In this document: positions 8,669 to 16,935 of the stretch, one piece after another
Layout of the letters: the number at the start of each line of letters is the position of its first letter
How positions within the stretch are numbered: position 1 is the stretch's first letter
Origin: Chloroflexota bacterium
GTDB taxonomy: Bacteria; Chloroflexota; Anaerolineae; Aggregatilineales; Phototrophicaceae
Assembly (NCBI GenBank): GCA_011525385.1
Contig: WTGF01000007.1
Coordinates: 1-36,818, forward strand
Direction of reading: 5' to 3'
DNA length: 36,818 bases
The notes under the pieces: model-generated
What the model was told of the DNA's origin: nothing
Seen by the model: the letters and a program-made list of their open reading frames with translations, nothing else
The model's database searches: none
Made by a program: the position numbers and the translations under genes

Positions 8669-8701
8669 AGACAAAAAAGGGCAACCTAGTGGATTGCCCC
8701 A
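8669..8701 (-). terminator. Rho-independent terminator (minus strand)
   Basis: The minus strand reads GGGCAATCC-ACTA-GGTTGCCC followed by TTTTTTG. The stem is about 8 bp with one mismatch region and a six-T tail. No protein gene on the minus strand ends here, which argues for a non-coding transcript upstream of it. Confidence 0.65.
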
Positions 8702-8905
8702 AATTCCTGAACCCGAGTATGCGGACGACTCACAGGGTCGCACAGGGCGCGTAGACACTGACCGTCGACGTGGACGCTAGCCAGTGGCCAACCCCAGGCA
8801 TGCTTACCCAGTAGATTCAAAACTGGCCTGTCTTCAGCTTGCAAGAAATGCTGCGTAGCGCCTCCGAATATGGCTTGTTCAGGATTTCACGATTTTGACA
8901 ACGAG
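8669..8905 (-). ncRNA. Candidate structured small RNA with intrinsic terminator
   Basis: Read on the minus strand, AAATCCTGAAC (8887-8877) can pair with GTTCAGGAATTT (8712-8701), closing a segment of about 165 bases. Inside are further hairpins, such as CAGG/CCTG around CAGT/ACTG, and CACTG/CAGTG. Directly after the closing stem comes a terminator hairpin with a T6 tail. A weak promoter-like pair (TTCACT, TATATT) precedes 8905. No open frame of note runs on this strand. Size and a long closing stem recall 6S RNA, but no diagnostic 6S element was recognised. Between here and 9008 nothing else was seen. Confidence 0.35.
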
Positions 8906-9007
8906 AAAAAAAGAATATATAGTATCAAATACTGCGGCAGTGAACTGCCAGGTTCCCTCGAATGCAGACAATGATAACTCGTAAGTAGAAAGAATAACGC
9001 TATTTTC

Positions 9008-9724
9008 GTGCAGAGTATCTCCAAAAAAACCAGGTTGCTTGCGATATTTACGGCGCTGTTTATTCTCTCTATACCGACATCATCACAAATTGACAATTGC
9101 TGCTTCGTCGATCGCCAATGCGATACAAACGAGCAATGGATCCGCGGCTACTGGGCCTTTCAGAACAATCAATGCGCCGCGCCTTCTCAGCAGCAGTCCT
9201 CATCCACGCAAACACAATCGCAGCCAGCGCCAGCGGATGAAATCGACAACTGCTGTTTCGTCGATCGGCAGTGTACGACCGAATCAGACTGGGTCAATGG
9301 CTATAACGCGTTCCAGAACAATCAATGCGCCGCGCCCTCTCAGCAACAACAATCCACTGTCGCGTCAACACAAAGGCAAACAGCTGCGTCACAGGACGTC
9401 GACAACTGCTGTTTCATCGGTTGGCAATGCAGCACAAACGGAGAATGGACCAGCGGCTATTTCGCATTCCAACATAATCAATGCGCGTCGTCGCCCTCAC
9501 AATGGCAAGAGCAATGGTCGCAGATCCAGCGGCAACCGCGGAGTTCGTCAGACAGTCACAACCCGTACCCGGTGTCACGAACATACGATCCTGAGACTCG
9601 CACAACCACATTCACGTATGAAGGCGGTGGAGTAATAATTGTCCGGCCCCCGACGCAGGATGAATTCTGTGAAGCCCTCAAGGAACTGGGAGTGCCCTTG
9701 CCCCCCGAATGCGAAGAAGAATGA
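9008..9724 (+). CDS. Secreted protein with three Cys-rich NCCF repeats
   Basis: A 238-residue protein with an N-terminal signal peptide (KKTRLLAIFTALFILSIPTSS). It then has three copies of a unit of roughly 32 residues with the pattern DNCCF-x4-C-x5-W-x2-GY-x-AFQ-x2-QC, at about residues 29-59, 80-110 and 130-160. The repeats are joined by Gln/Ser/Thr-rich linkers. Each unit has four Cys plus conserved Trp, Gly-Tyr and Ala-Phe-Gln, so it probably folds as a small disulfide-bonded module. The C-terminal tail contains TYDPETRTTTFTYEGGGVIIVRP and ends in acidic residues. Start is GTG at 9008 with a poor ribosome site. I know similar units from Chloroflexota secreted proteins, but no function is established. 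Monocistronic. Confidence 0.8.
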   Translation: MQSISKKTRLLAIFTALFILSIPTSSQIDNCCFVDRQCDTNEQWIRGYWAFQNNQCAAPSQQQSSSTQTQSQPAPADEIDNCCFVDRQCTTESDWVNGYNAFQNNQCAAPSQQQQSTVASTQRQTAASQDVDNCCFIGWQCSTNGEWTSGYFAFQHNQCASSPSQWQEQWSQIQRQPRSSSDSHNPYPVSRTYDPETRTTTFTYEGGGVIIVRPPTQDEFCEALKELGVPLPPECEEE

Positions 9725-9788
9725 CAGGAAGAAGGGTCTGAAAGACGAGCTATTCGCGGTGGGCTAGAACGACGCAGGTTTGCGCGCG

Positions 9789-10814
9789 CTATACCGCTGC
9801 CGCTGCCGCTGCTGCTTCCAAGTCCTCAGTCCACAAGCCCAGCGACGCCAGCCCGTTCATCTTGGCGCGGTGATAGAGCGCGGCTTGGGCGGCAGCGACG
9901 TTTTCCGCTCTGTTTCCCCAGATGCGCATCGGCTCGCGCTGCAGGGCGCGGGCATAGGAGAAGCTCAGCTTCCAGGGCAATTCATAGTCGGCGTTCATGG
10001 CGTTTAGGTGGGCTGTGGCGTGATAGTCGCTCTGCCCGCCGGAGAGAAAGACGATACCCGGTATCGCTGCGGGAATCCCCCGGCGGAAGACCTTGACCGT
10101 CTGCTCGGCGACAGTACCGACATCGGCTTGCTCCGGACAGTCCTTGCCAGAGACGACCATGCTGGCTTTGACCAGCGTGCCTTCCAAATCGACGCGATGC
10201 ACATAGAGCGCCTCGAAGGTGCGGCTGAGCACCCACTCGCTGACGGCGAAGCAACGCTCGATCGTGTGGTCGCCCAAGAGCATCACTTCCGGCTCGACAA
10301 TGGGAACCAGGCCGGCTTCTTGCGAAAGCGCGGCCACCTGCGCCATGACGTAGGCGTTGGCTTCGATGGCGTAATAGCTGGGCGTCCCGGGTCCTATTTG
10401 GAAAGCGGCGCGCCACTTGGTGAAGCCGACGCCCATGGCGGCGAATTCCGCCAGGCGCTCGCGCAAGCCGTCCAAGCCGCTGCCCACTGTTTCACCGTCG
10501 CTGCCCGCCAGCGCGACCATGCCCTTGAAAGGCGATATGCCCGGGATCATGCCTTGATCGATAACCCCTGCAATCAGCGGCTCCCCAGCCGGATTCTTCA
10601 TCACCACCTGCTCCGGCGTCATGATGATGCCACTGACATAATCGTTCAGGCCCGGCGTGGTAAAGAGTAGTTCCGACCAGTTGCGGTAAGCATCGTCGTC
10701 GACGCGAATGCCCTCGCTTTCCAACAATTGCTCGAAGGCCGCTCGCGGCCTGTCCGCTGCCATGATGCCCTTGCCCGCCGCTACTAATTGATTTGCGATA
10801 TCGTATCGGCTCAT
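9789..10814 (-). CDS. Class I fructose-bisphosphate aldolase
   Basis: A 341-residue cytoplasmic aldolase (fructose 1,6-bisphosphate to glyceraldehyde 3-phosphate and dihydroxyacetone phosphate). The Schiff-base lysine is Lys216 in LEGTLVKASMV. Other family residues are Asp21 (GIMAADRP), Lys133 (GFTKWRAAF), Glu174 (PIVEPEVML) and the phosphate-binding FLSGGQS near 256-262. The usual AADES near the N-terminus is AADRP here, losing the commonly conserved Glu next to Asp. KASMV replaces KPNMV. An Ala-rich tail ends the protein. It probably serves glycolysis or gluconeogenesis of the imported sugars. ATG at 10814 lacks a strong ribosome site. The following 243-bp gap holds a family D repeat. Confidence 0.93.
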   Translation of the reverse strand: MSRYDIANQLVAAGKGIMAADRPRAAFEQLLESEGIRVDDDAYRNWSELLFTTPGLNDYVSGIIMTPEQVVMKNPAGEPLIAGVIDQGMIPGISPFKGMVALAGSDGETVGSGLDGLRERLAEFAAMGVGFTKWRAAFQIGPGTPSYYAIEANAYVMAQVAALSQEAGLVPIVEPEVMLLGDHTIERCFAVSEWVLSRTFEALYVHRVDLEGTLVKASMVVSGKDCPEQADVGTVAEQTVKVFRRGIPAAIPGIVFLSGGQSDYHATAHLNAMNADYELPWKLSFSYARALQREPMRIWGNRAENVAAAQAALYHRAKMNGLASLGLWTEDLEAAAAAAAV

Positions 10815-10904
10815 GTTCTTAATTCATTCCCTTTAGATTCTGCGCTGACCTCGCGCCCTATTCTGTCAGCGCCTCATACCTGGCGCAAGCCTGAGTCAGC
10901 GCTA

Positions 10905-10990
10905 GCCGCTCGGCGGCAGCGAAAAGGTCTGCCGCGCTCACGCAAAACTGTAAGCCGTCTCGTCGCATGAGCAACGCGGTTTACATAAAC
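10905..10990. repeat. Family D approximately 90-bp REP-like repeat, copy 3
   Basis: Starts GCCGCTCGGCGGCAGC, contains GAAAAGGTCTGCCGCGCTCA, and ends GTCGCATGAGCAACGCGGTT. Two hairpins are visible: GCGGCAG...CTGCCGC and GTCGC-ATGA-GCaAC. It lies between the aldolase and the binding-protein genes. Confidence 0.8.
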
Positions 10991-11057
10991 AAGGGCAATT
11001 GCGGGCAATCTTCAGCGACTGCCCGCGTACGAACTCTGACAATTGGCCGTCCTCGGC

Positions 11058-12320
11058 TTATTCGCCGGCGGCCTCCAAGGCGGCTCGCTGTTCGGCGATC
11101 ATCTCCGGCGTACAGTGCAAGCGATCCAGGAAAGCGGCATCTTCCGCAATGCGCTCCTCAAGCGTCATCTCCGGCAGCGACAAGTTGAAACCCAAGCTCT
11201 CCAGATCCGCGCCTGCCCCCTGACCGTCTTCGATTACATAATCGGCTTCCGCCAGCAGCGCTTCGCTGATGATGATACCCTGCGAGCCAGCCGTATCCAG
11301 ATTGACCGCGACCTTGAACGATGGCGTCACCGCGATGCTCGTCCTGGCGATGTCCAGCTCGCCGCGCAAATGGCCGATCACCATCCGCGCCGCAATGACA
11401 CCTTCGCGATACCAGCCCTCGAAGCCGTTGCCCACGGTGACGCCATAAATGACATCCGATACCAGCGCCGAATACACCGGAACGCCATAAGACGCGGTCA
11501 CAACCGCGGGCAAACCGGCCGGGGAGCTCGTGCGCGGCGGCAAAAATATGGCATCCACGCCCTTGTCAATCAGCGTATCAGCGGCCAGTGCCATTTCCGG
11601 CGCACTTGTCGCCGTCGCGATTTCTACGTTGGCCCCGGTAGCGAGAACGAATTGCTCCAGTCCCGCTTCATAACCTGACGCGGATGGACTGTTGGGATCC
11701 AAAACCACGCCCAGATTGGCAAAATCAGGATTTTGCTTGTAAGGAATAGCGAACCACTCCTCAGTATCGACGAACATCTCGGTGCCGGTGATATTGTCGG
11801 GTTTAATGCACGGCGCTTCAGCGATGCCCGCTGCATAGGGCAAGGCCACGATGGCGAAGACCAGAACCGGCGGGTTCGCCATCTCGCTGATGGCGCCCGC
11901 CGCGATAAACCCAACCTCCGTCGACAACGTCAGCAGCACATCCGCGCCCTCATCCAGCGCATCTTCTACCATCAGGTTTGCCGTCGGCAGATCAAATCCG
12001 GCTTCGCGATACAAGATGTTGATCTTCTCGCCGTGCAGGTCATTGCCGCCCTGCAGCGAGGCTCGTTCGTCGGCGCTCACATAGCCATAGGCTTCCAGCA
12101 TGTCCAGCACGGCCTTGTCCGTCAGTTGAAAACTTGGCGAGTTGCCAAAGCGCAAATAGGCCAGTGTCGGCACGTCGTCATCAGCCATCGCCACGGTCGG
12201 CAAAAGCAATACCAGGCCGAGAAGTAGCATGCCTAGACTTCGCATGTGCGTACCGACGCGCGCTAGCGGACGCCTTCCAGTGGCTGCCGCGCGAGTTCTT
12301 GTTTCAGCTGGAAAGATCAT
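11058..12320 (-). CDS. ABC transporter substrate-binding protein (ABC_sub_bind / TrpX-like)
   Basis: A 420-residue secreted binding protein. ATG at 12320 is chosen because AAGGAG lies 9 bases upstream; an open frame extends 11 codons further. A long basic n-region precedes the hydrophobic core MLLLGLVLLLPTVAMA, with cleavage near AMA-DD. The mature protein shows a two-lobed periplasmic-binding fold layout: VPTLAYLRFGNSPSF, then GADVLLTLSTEVGF, LGVVLDPNSPSASGYEAGLEQF, DAIFLPPRT and GVPVYSALVSD. This order matches the PF04392 family, whose members bind hydrophobic amino acids or small organics. No permease or ATPase gene adjoins it, so it is an orphan or works with a distant transporter. Ligand unknown. 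Confidence 0.82.
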   Translation of the reverse strand: MIFPAETRTRAAATGRRPLARVGTHMRSLGMLLLGLVLLLPTVAMADDDVPTLAYLRFGNSPSFQLTDKAVLDMLEAYGYVSADERASLQGGNDLHGEKINILYREAGFDLPTANLMVEDALDEGADVLLTLSTEVGFIAAGAISEMANPPVLVFAIVALPYAAGIAEAPCIKPDNITGTEMFVDTEEWFAIPYKQNPDFANLGVVLDPNSPSASGYEAGLEQFVLATGANVEIATATSAPEMALAADTLIDKGVDAIFLPPRTSSPAGLPAVVTASYGVPVYSALVSDVIYGVTVGNGFEGWYREGVIAARMVIGHLRGELDIARTSIAVTPSFKVAVNLDTAGSQGIIISEALLAEADYVIEDGQGAGADLESLGFNLSLPEMTLEERIAEDAAFLDRLHCTPEMIAEQRAALEAAGE

Positions 12321-12418
12321 CTTACACGTCTCCTTAATGCTCGTGTAACTCAAATATGAATAGCTTTCGCATAATTACAGTATACGCGAGAAACCTGGCG
12401 CGGGGTAAACGGAAAGGC

Positions 12419-13036
12419 TCAGTTGCAGGGCATTGACCAAAAGCCGATCTCATACAGCGCGGCTTTGACCTCTTCCAGGGGCAAGCCAACCACATTGCTG
12501 TAGCTGCCGTCAATACGCGCGACCGGATGAAAGGCTTCGTTCTGGATGGCGTAGGCGCCGGCTTTGTCGAAGGGATCGCCGCTGTCGATATAGGCGGCGA
12601 TTTCGGCGTCGCTGTAGTCCCGCATGGTGACAGTGGTACAAGCGTGCCGGGTGATGACTTGCTCCGGAGGGCCGATCCGCTTCAGAGTGATGGCAGTGAT
12701 CACGTAATGAGCGCGGGCCCGCAGCGCCCGTAACATGCGGCGGGCATCGGCCGCATCGCGCGGCTTTTCCAGCAGTTCACCGTCTTGGTCAGCGCCAGCC
12801 TTATTGGCGAAAAGAACGACGATCGTATCCGCCGACAAGATCAGCATCGGCGGCGCATTGAGCGTCGCCGCCACCGCCTCGGCTTTTTCCCGGCTCAGCC
12901 TGCGCACGTATTCGAGCGGGGCTTCGTCTTCGTGCCGGGATTCGTCGATCGCCGGCTCGATGATGTCGAAGTCGATATCCATCTGCGACAGCAGTTGCCG
13001 GCGGCGCGGCGATGAAGATGCCAGAATCAGGCGCAT
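12419..13036 (-). CDS. maf: Maf-like nucleoside triphosphate pyrophosphatase
   Basis: A 205-residue protein of the Maf/Ham1 fold, normal length. The N-terminal phosphate-binding signature is LILASSSPRRRQLL. The catalytic ADT motif is at 69-71 (ILSADTIVV, Asp70). DPFDKAGAYAIQ and YSNVVGLPLEEV complete the family pattern. It hydrolyses dTTP/UTP or modified nucleotides to monophosphates, a housecleaning role linked to division arrest. The open frame extends 98 codons further upstream, into the neighbouring gene's promoter; ATG at 13036 gives the family N-terminus and has GGGGAAAG about 9 bases upstream. A short insertion (LFANKAGADQDGE) sits after the ADT motif. Divergent from the BI-1 gene. Confidence 0.93.
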   Translation of the reverse strand: MRLILASSSPRRRQLLSQMDIDFDIIEPAIDESRHEDEAPLEYVRRLSREKAEAVAATLNAPPMLILSADTIVVLFANKAGADQDGELLEKPRDAADARRMLRALRARAHYVITAITLKRIGPPEQVITRHACTTVTMRDYSDAEIAAYIDSGDPFDKAGAYAIQNEAFHPVARIDGSYSNVVGLPLEEVKAALYEIGFWSMPCN

Positions 13037-13179
13037 GCCTTGTGCTTTCCCCCGCCAAACGATGCCGCGAATTATAGCAGACCGTCCGCAAGCACCGACG
13101 GCTGCAACCGCGCAGTCGCCAGCAAAATAGTTAGAAGCATGTAAAATCGCTCCCCGCAACCGCATCATAGAACTGGAAA

Positions 13180-13244
13180 GACCGTTAGTATATCTAGTAT
13201 AATGGGTGGCATACGTCCACAATTGACGTGAGATATTCAGGAGG
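13180..13244 (+). promoter_or_regulatory. Promoter and ribosome site of the BI-1 family gene
   Basis: TATAAT at 13198-13203 is a perfect -10 box; no good -35 is seen at the normal distance. AGGAGG at 13239-13244 stands 6 bases before the GTG at 13251, making that codon more likely than the GTG at 13248. Confidence 0.6.
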
Positions 13245-13250
13245 TAAGTG

Positions 13251-13970
13251 GTGAATTTCAATCCTAATGTGCAAACTATCGACATGCCGGGCAAGATGAA
13301 ACGCCCCTTGGACGGCGTGCAACTGAACAAAGTGATGCGCGGCGTCTATGGCTGGATGACCATGGGTCTCGCCATCACGGCCTTTGTCTCGATCTTGCTG
13401 AGCACGACCGGCTTCATCCCGTCGCAGATCATGTTCTTCGTGGTCATCATCGCGCAATTCGGTATCGTGATTGGTCTGAGCGCGCGCATGCACAAACTCT
13501 CGCCGACCAATGCCGGCTTGCTATTTTTCACCTATTCCGCGCTGACCGGCGTGACCTTTTCCATCATATTCCTGATCTATCCCATCGGGTCGATTGCCGC
13601 CGCCTTCGTGAGTACGGCCGGTGTCTTTGCCGCGATGACCGTGGTCGGGATGACGACGAAGACGGACTTGAGCCAGTACAGCAGCTATTTCATGATGGGC
13701 TTGATCGGCCTGATCATCGCCATGTTCGTCAATTTCTTGCTCGGCAGCGCCCTGATCGACTACGTCATCAGCATCTTCGGCGTACTGCTCTTCACTGGTC
13801 TGACGGCTTATGACACGCAGCGCATCGCCAATATGGCGGCCGATCCCCGCCTGGCGCTGGATCCCGACAATACGCTGAAGTTCAGCGTGATGGCGGCGCT
13901 GACGCTCTATCTGGACTTCATCAACCTCTTCCTGTTCATGCTGCGTCTCTTCGGCGGCGGCCGCGACTAG
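13251..13970 (+). CDS. Bax inhibitor-1 / YccA family integral membrane protein
   Basis: A 239-residue protein with about seven membrane helices, the usual size and topology for the BI-1 (UPF0005/TMBIM) family. Hallmarks are the N-terminal LNKVMRGVYGWMTMGLAITA, the mid-protein TYSALTGVTFS, and the C-terminal TGLTAYDTQRIANM followed by ALTLYLDFINLFLFMLRLFGG. The conserved Asp pair in the last loops (YDTQ, LDFIN) corresponds to the proton/calcium gate of BsYetJ. Proposed role: a pH-sensitive calcium leak or membrane-protein quality control; the exact job in bacteria is not settled. Start is GTG at 13251 from ribosome-site spacing. Monocistronic with its own promoter. Confidence 0.93.
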   Translation: MNFNPNVQTIDMPGKMKRPLDGVQLNKVMRGVYGWMTMGLAITAFVSILLSTTGFIPSQIMFFVVIIAQFGIVIGLSARMHKLSPTNAGLLFFTYSALTGVTFSIIFLIYPIGSIAAAFVSTAGVFAAMTVVGMTTKTDLSQYSSYFMMGLIGLIIAMFVNFLLGSALIDYVISIFGVLLFTGLTAYDTQRIANMAADPRLALDPDNTLKFSVMAALTLYLDFINLFLFMLRLFGGGRD

Positions 13971-14003
13971 CCGCCGCGCCAACCACAGATCTGTGTAATC
14001 GGT

Positions 14004-14100
14004 AGGGCTTGTCCGCTACTCTCGGGGTCGCGCCCGCCCTTAGTCTATCCTCCCTGCCCCCTCGGTCCCCCGCCTCACGGGGGCGGGATCCCCACGGAAT
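14004..14100. repeat. Solo family B terminus and GC-rich hairpin
   Basis: GGTAGGGCTTGTCCGCTACT at 14003-14022 matches the family B left end. Downstream, at about 14064-14092, there is a hairpin TCCCCCGC-CTCA-CGGGGGCGGGA without a T-tail. The 269-bp gap between the BI-1 and GH51 genes holds nothing else recognised. Confidence 0.5.
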
Positions 14101-14239
14101 TGCGCTTCATCGAAGCCTCGCCTTTCGCAATCAGTTGTCCAGCCGCTCCTCACCATTCCTTTTGAGGCTGTAGCGGCTCCTGTCCCGCACAAAGATGGGA
14201 TACAATTGCAGCGAATCAAATCCGGGAGATGAACAGACG

Positions 14240-15739
14240 ATGAATCAAGAGGCGATACTCGATATCCTGCCCGACCACGTCGACGGAGTGCGCGACTTCA
14301 TGATCTTTGGGCACTTCCTCGAGCATTTTCACCGGCAGATCTACGGCGGCGTTTATGACCCGGGCAGTCACTTGTCAGACGAAAATGGCTTTCGGCGCGA
14401 TGTTATTGAGGCGCTGCGGCAGATCAAGACCCCGGTCATCCGTTGGCCGGGCGGCTGTTTCGTCTCGGCTTATCCCTGGAAGAAGGGCGTGGGCGAGCGC
14501 GTGGCCTATTACGACAAAGCCTGGCGCGTCGAGGAGCCCAATACCTTCGGCACCGACGAGTTCGTCGCCTTCTGCCGCGAGGTGGGCGCGGCGCCTTTCA
14601 TCTGCGCCAACGCCGGCACGGGCGGTCCCGAAGACATGTCCGATTGGGTGGAATACTGTAATCTCGATATCGGCGAGTGGGCGGCGCGGCGCCGGGCCAA
14701 CGGCCATGGCGAGCCCTTCAATGTGCACTATTGGAGCATCGGCAACGAGAATTACGGCGCTTGGGAGATGGGCGCGAAGACGGCCGACGAGTGGGCGCGC
14801 CTGGTGCTGGAGTCGGCCAAGATGATGAAGCGCGTCGATCACCGCATCGAGCTAGCCATCGCTTCAATACCCGATCTGGACTGGAACGCGCAGGTGTTGC
14901 GCGAAGCCGGCGATCTGTTGGACTGGGTCTCGATCCATGGCTACTGGTCGCGCGCCAGCGACGAAGGCGTATTCGAGAGAGGTTACGACAAACTCATCGC
15001 TCGTGCCTTTCAGCCGGAAGAGCGCATCGTTGCGGTGAAGCATATCCTGGGCTCGCTGGGCTACCTGGGAAAGCTGCGCATCGCCTTTGACGAATGGAAT
15101 TTGCGCGGCTGGTGCCATCCCAATTTCATGTTCTTCGGCGATGCTGACCACGCGCTGATGGACGCCAACGACATCAACAGCAATTACAACATGGCCGATG
15201 CTGTCTTCACCGCCTGCTTCCTCAATAGTTGCCTGCGCCATTGTGATGTGGTGGGCATGGCGAACTTCTCACCGGTGGTGAACACTGTCGGCGCCATCTT
15301 CACTCACGAAGATGGCATCGTCCTGCGCCCGACCTATCATGTCTTCGATCTCTTCACCAACCACACCTTTGAGGAAGTCCTGCATTCCGCTCTGTCGCCG
15401 CCGTCGTTCGAGGTGGAGACAATTGACGGCGAAAGTCAGTCTGTGCGGCATCTGGACGCGGTTGTCACGCGCGATCCGGCGACCGGCAAGGTGGGAATCT
15501 CGCTGGTCAACTTGCACGGGAAAAAAGCCATAGCGTGCAGGATCCGCGGGTTAGGCTCGGCTGCCTTCGGCGGCGCGACCCTGCGCACGGTGAATGGGAC
15601 GTCGGTCGATGCCTACAACGATGTCGATTGTCCGGATGCCGTGTCTATCACGACGCGAGACGTTTCCATGGGCGATGCCTGCGATTTCGTGGTCGATTGT
15701 CCGCCGCATTCGGTTTCTGTATTAAACCTTTACCCTTGA
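14240..15739 (+). CDS. GH51 alpha-L-arabinofuranosidase
   Basis: A 499-residue retaining glycosidase of family 51, of typical length, with an N-terminal (beta/alpha)8 barrel and a C-terminal beta-sandwich. The barrel starts FMIFGHFLEHFHRQIYGGVYD and RWPGGCFVSAYPWKKGVG. The acid/base is Glu170 in YWSIGNEN and the nucleophile Glu285 in IAFDEWNLRGW. No signal peptide is present, so it is intracellular and releases arabinose from imported oligosaccharides. The internal ATG at 14240 (with GGGAG about 12 bases upstream) is preferred over an upstream start that would add 15 unrelated residues. It faces the MOSC gene, with 9 bases between stops. Confidence 0.95.
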   Translation: MNQEAILDILPDHVDGVRDFMIFGHFLEHFHRQIYGGVYDPGSHLSDENGFRRDVIEALRQIKTPVIRWPGGCFVSAYPWKKGVGERVAYYDKAWRVEEPNTFGTDEFVAFCREVGAAPFICANAGTGGPEDMSDWVEYCNLDIGEWAARRRANGHGEPFNVHYWSIGNENYGAWEMGAKTADEWARLVLESAKMMKRVDHRIELAIASIPDLDWNAQVLREAGDLLDWVSIHGYWSRASDEGVFERGYDKLIARAFQPEERIVAVKHILGSLGYLGKLRIAFDEWNLRGWCHPNFMFFGDADHALMDANDINSNYNMADAVFTACFLNSCLRHCDVVGMANFSPVVNTVGAIFTHEDGIVLRPTYHVFDLFTNHTFEEVLHSALSPPSFEVETIDGESQSVRHLDAVVTRDPATGKVGISLVNLHGKKAIACRIRGLGSAAFGGATLRTVNGTSVDAYNDVDCPDAVSITTRDVSMGDACDFVVDCPPHSVSVLNLYP

Positions 15740-15748
15740 GGCCGGGGC

Positions 15749-16390
15749 TCAGGTTTTAGCCAGCAGCTTCTGGAAGGAGCGCTTCCAGCCGGGAGAGAGC
15801 GCTTCGATTTGCAGCGCGCGCTCGGCGGCCGCTCGGTCGCCTTTGTCGAGGTAAAGCGCGGCGTTGACCTCCGCCACCGTCATGCCGACCGGGTCCTTTT
15901 GTACTGGCAGGATGACATCGCCCGCGCCAAGGCTGCCTTCCTCAAGCACACGGGCATAAAAGCCGGATCGGTTGGCCTGCAGGAAGGTCTTGGCGAAATT
16001 GGGGATTCCTAGTTTGTTCGCCAGTTTGTAACAAGGTACGCGCGGCTGCGTGACCTGGATGATGGCCTCGCCCACTCGAAAGGCGTCGCCCACGCAGACC
16101 CGGTTTTCCAGCAAGCCCTGCGTGGTCAGGTTTTCGCCGAATTGGCCGTATTCGAAGTCGTCGCGACCCAGCTCGCCCGACCAGTAGGCGTAGTGCTCGT
16201 GGGGATAACAATAAAGGGCGCGGTTGGGCCCGCCATGATTCTCCATATCGGCTTGTCCGTCGCCGGCCAACTGGGCGCGCCCCAACCATAAACGTCCAGC
16301 CACGGGGCTTTTGTATATGCCGGTGTGATAGCGTTGTTCCCCGATCTCGACAGCGATGGGCTGCGAGACATTGACCGACAACAATCTCAT
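15749..16390 (-). CDS. MOSC domain protein (YiiM-like)
   Basis: A 213-residue protein: MOSC domain (residues about 1-160) followed by the helical 3-alpha domain (about 170-210, DPVGMTVAEVNAALYLDKGDRAAAERALQIEALSPGWKRSF). Hallmarks are HGGPNRALYCYPHEHYAYW, GQFGENLTTQGLLE and the conserved Cys120 in TQPRVPCYKLANKLG. YiiM proteins reduce N-hydroxylated compounds using molybdenum cofactor and a reductase partner; here that is inference from the family. Its start overlaps the upstream gene's stop as ATGA, so the two are translationally coupled. A molybdenum-cofactor link to the oxidoreductase at the window start is possible but not shown. Confidence 0.92.
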   Translation of the reverse strand: MRLLSVNVSQPIAVEIGEQRYHTGIYKSPVAGRLWLGRAQLAGDGQADMENHGGPNRALYCYPHEHYAYWSGELGRDDFEYGQFGENLTTQGLLENRVCVGDAFRVGEAIIQVTQPRVPCYKLANKLGIPNFAKTFLQANRSGFYARVLEEGSLGAGDVILPVQKDPVGMTVAEVNAALYLDKGDRAAAERALQIEALSPGWKRSFQKLLAKT

Positions 16391-16785
16391 TCGTCCTTGT
16401 CTCCTTGCAGGCGCTGTCGGCGCTCATTGATCTGGTCGAGGATTTCTTCCGCGGGAGACGGCGATTCCAGGAACTCGCTTCGCGCTTGTTCCACGGCGCT
16501 GAGGCGCTCCTGCGCCGCCGCTTCGCTGTTGAGGCGGGCGTCATCGCTGGCGCTTTCAGCCAGATCCTCGCCGCCGATGCCGGTGGATTCCGCGAGTTCG
16601 TCTGCCATGGCCGCCGGCTTGCCGCGCCCTTGCAAGACGATCTTGTAAAAGGCGAAAGCGCCGACGGCCAGGATTGCCAGCGGCACAATCATCTGGAATA
16701 CGGTCGACACCAGGCTTAGCAAACCCAAAACTAAAATGACGCCCAGAATGGCAATCACTAATTGTCGAATGCGCTTGTCGTTCAT
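16387..16785 (-). CDS. Small membrane protein, unknown function
   Basis: A 132-residue protein starting MNDKRIRQL (ATG at 16785, AGG about 8 bases upstream; the frame stays open 13 codons further to a TTG). Two closely spaced membrane helices span about residues 7-47 (LVIAILGVILVLGLLSLVSTVFQ and MIVPLAILAVGAFAFYKIVL). A charged, Glu/Ala-rich, probably helical cytoplasmic tail follows to the C-terminus, ending NERRQRLQGDKDE. It shares an ATGA junction with the MOSC gene. Function not recognised. Confidence 0.75.
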   Translation of the reverse strand: MNDKRIRQLVIAILGVILVLGLLSLVSTVFQMIVPLAILAVGAFAFYKIVLQGRGKPAAMADELAESTGIGGEDLAESASDDARLNSEAAAQERLSAVEQARSEFLESPSPAEEILDQINERRQRLQGDKDE

Positions 16786-16935
16786 GGGCAAACCTGCAAG
16801 AAGATCTTGTGATTCGTACCTCAATTATATCGCAGATAATTACAGAGCGATGCAAGGGCTTAGACTGCTCGGCGACTGCGAGGAAGAATTGGCCTATGTC
16901 GGACAATACCCCGATCAATTGATGCCGGGTTTGCG

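Noticed and set aside
14064..14092. Intrinsic terminator after the BI-1 gene
   Set aside because: The GC-rich hairpin has no T-tract after it.
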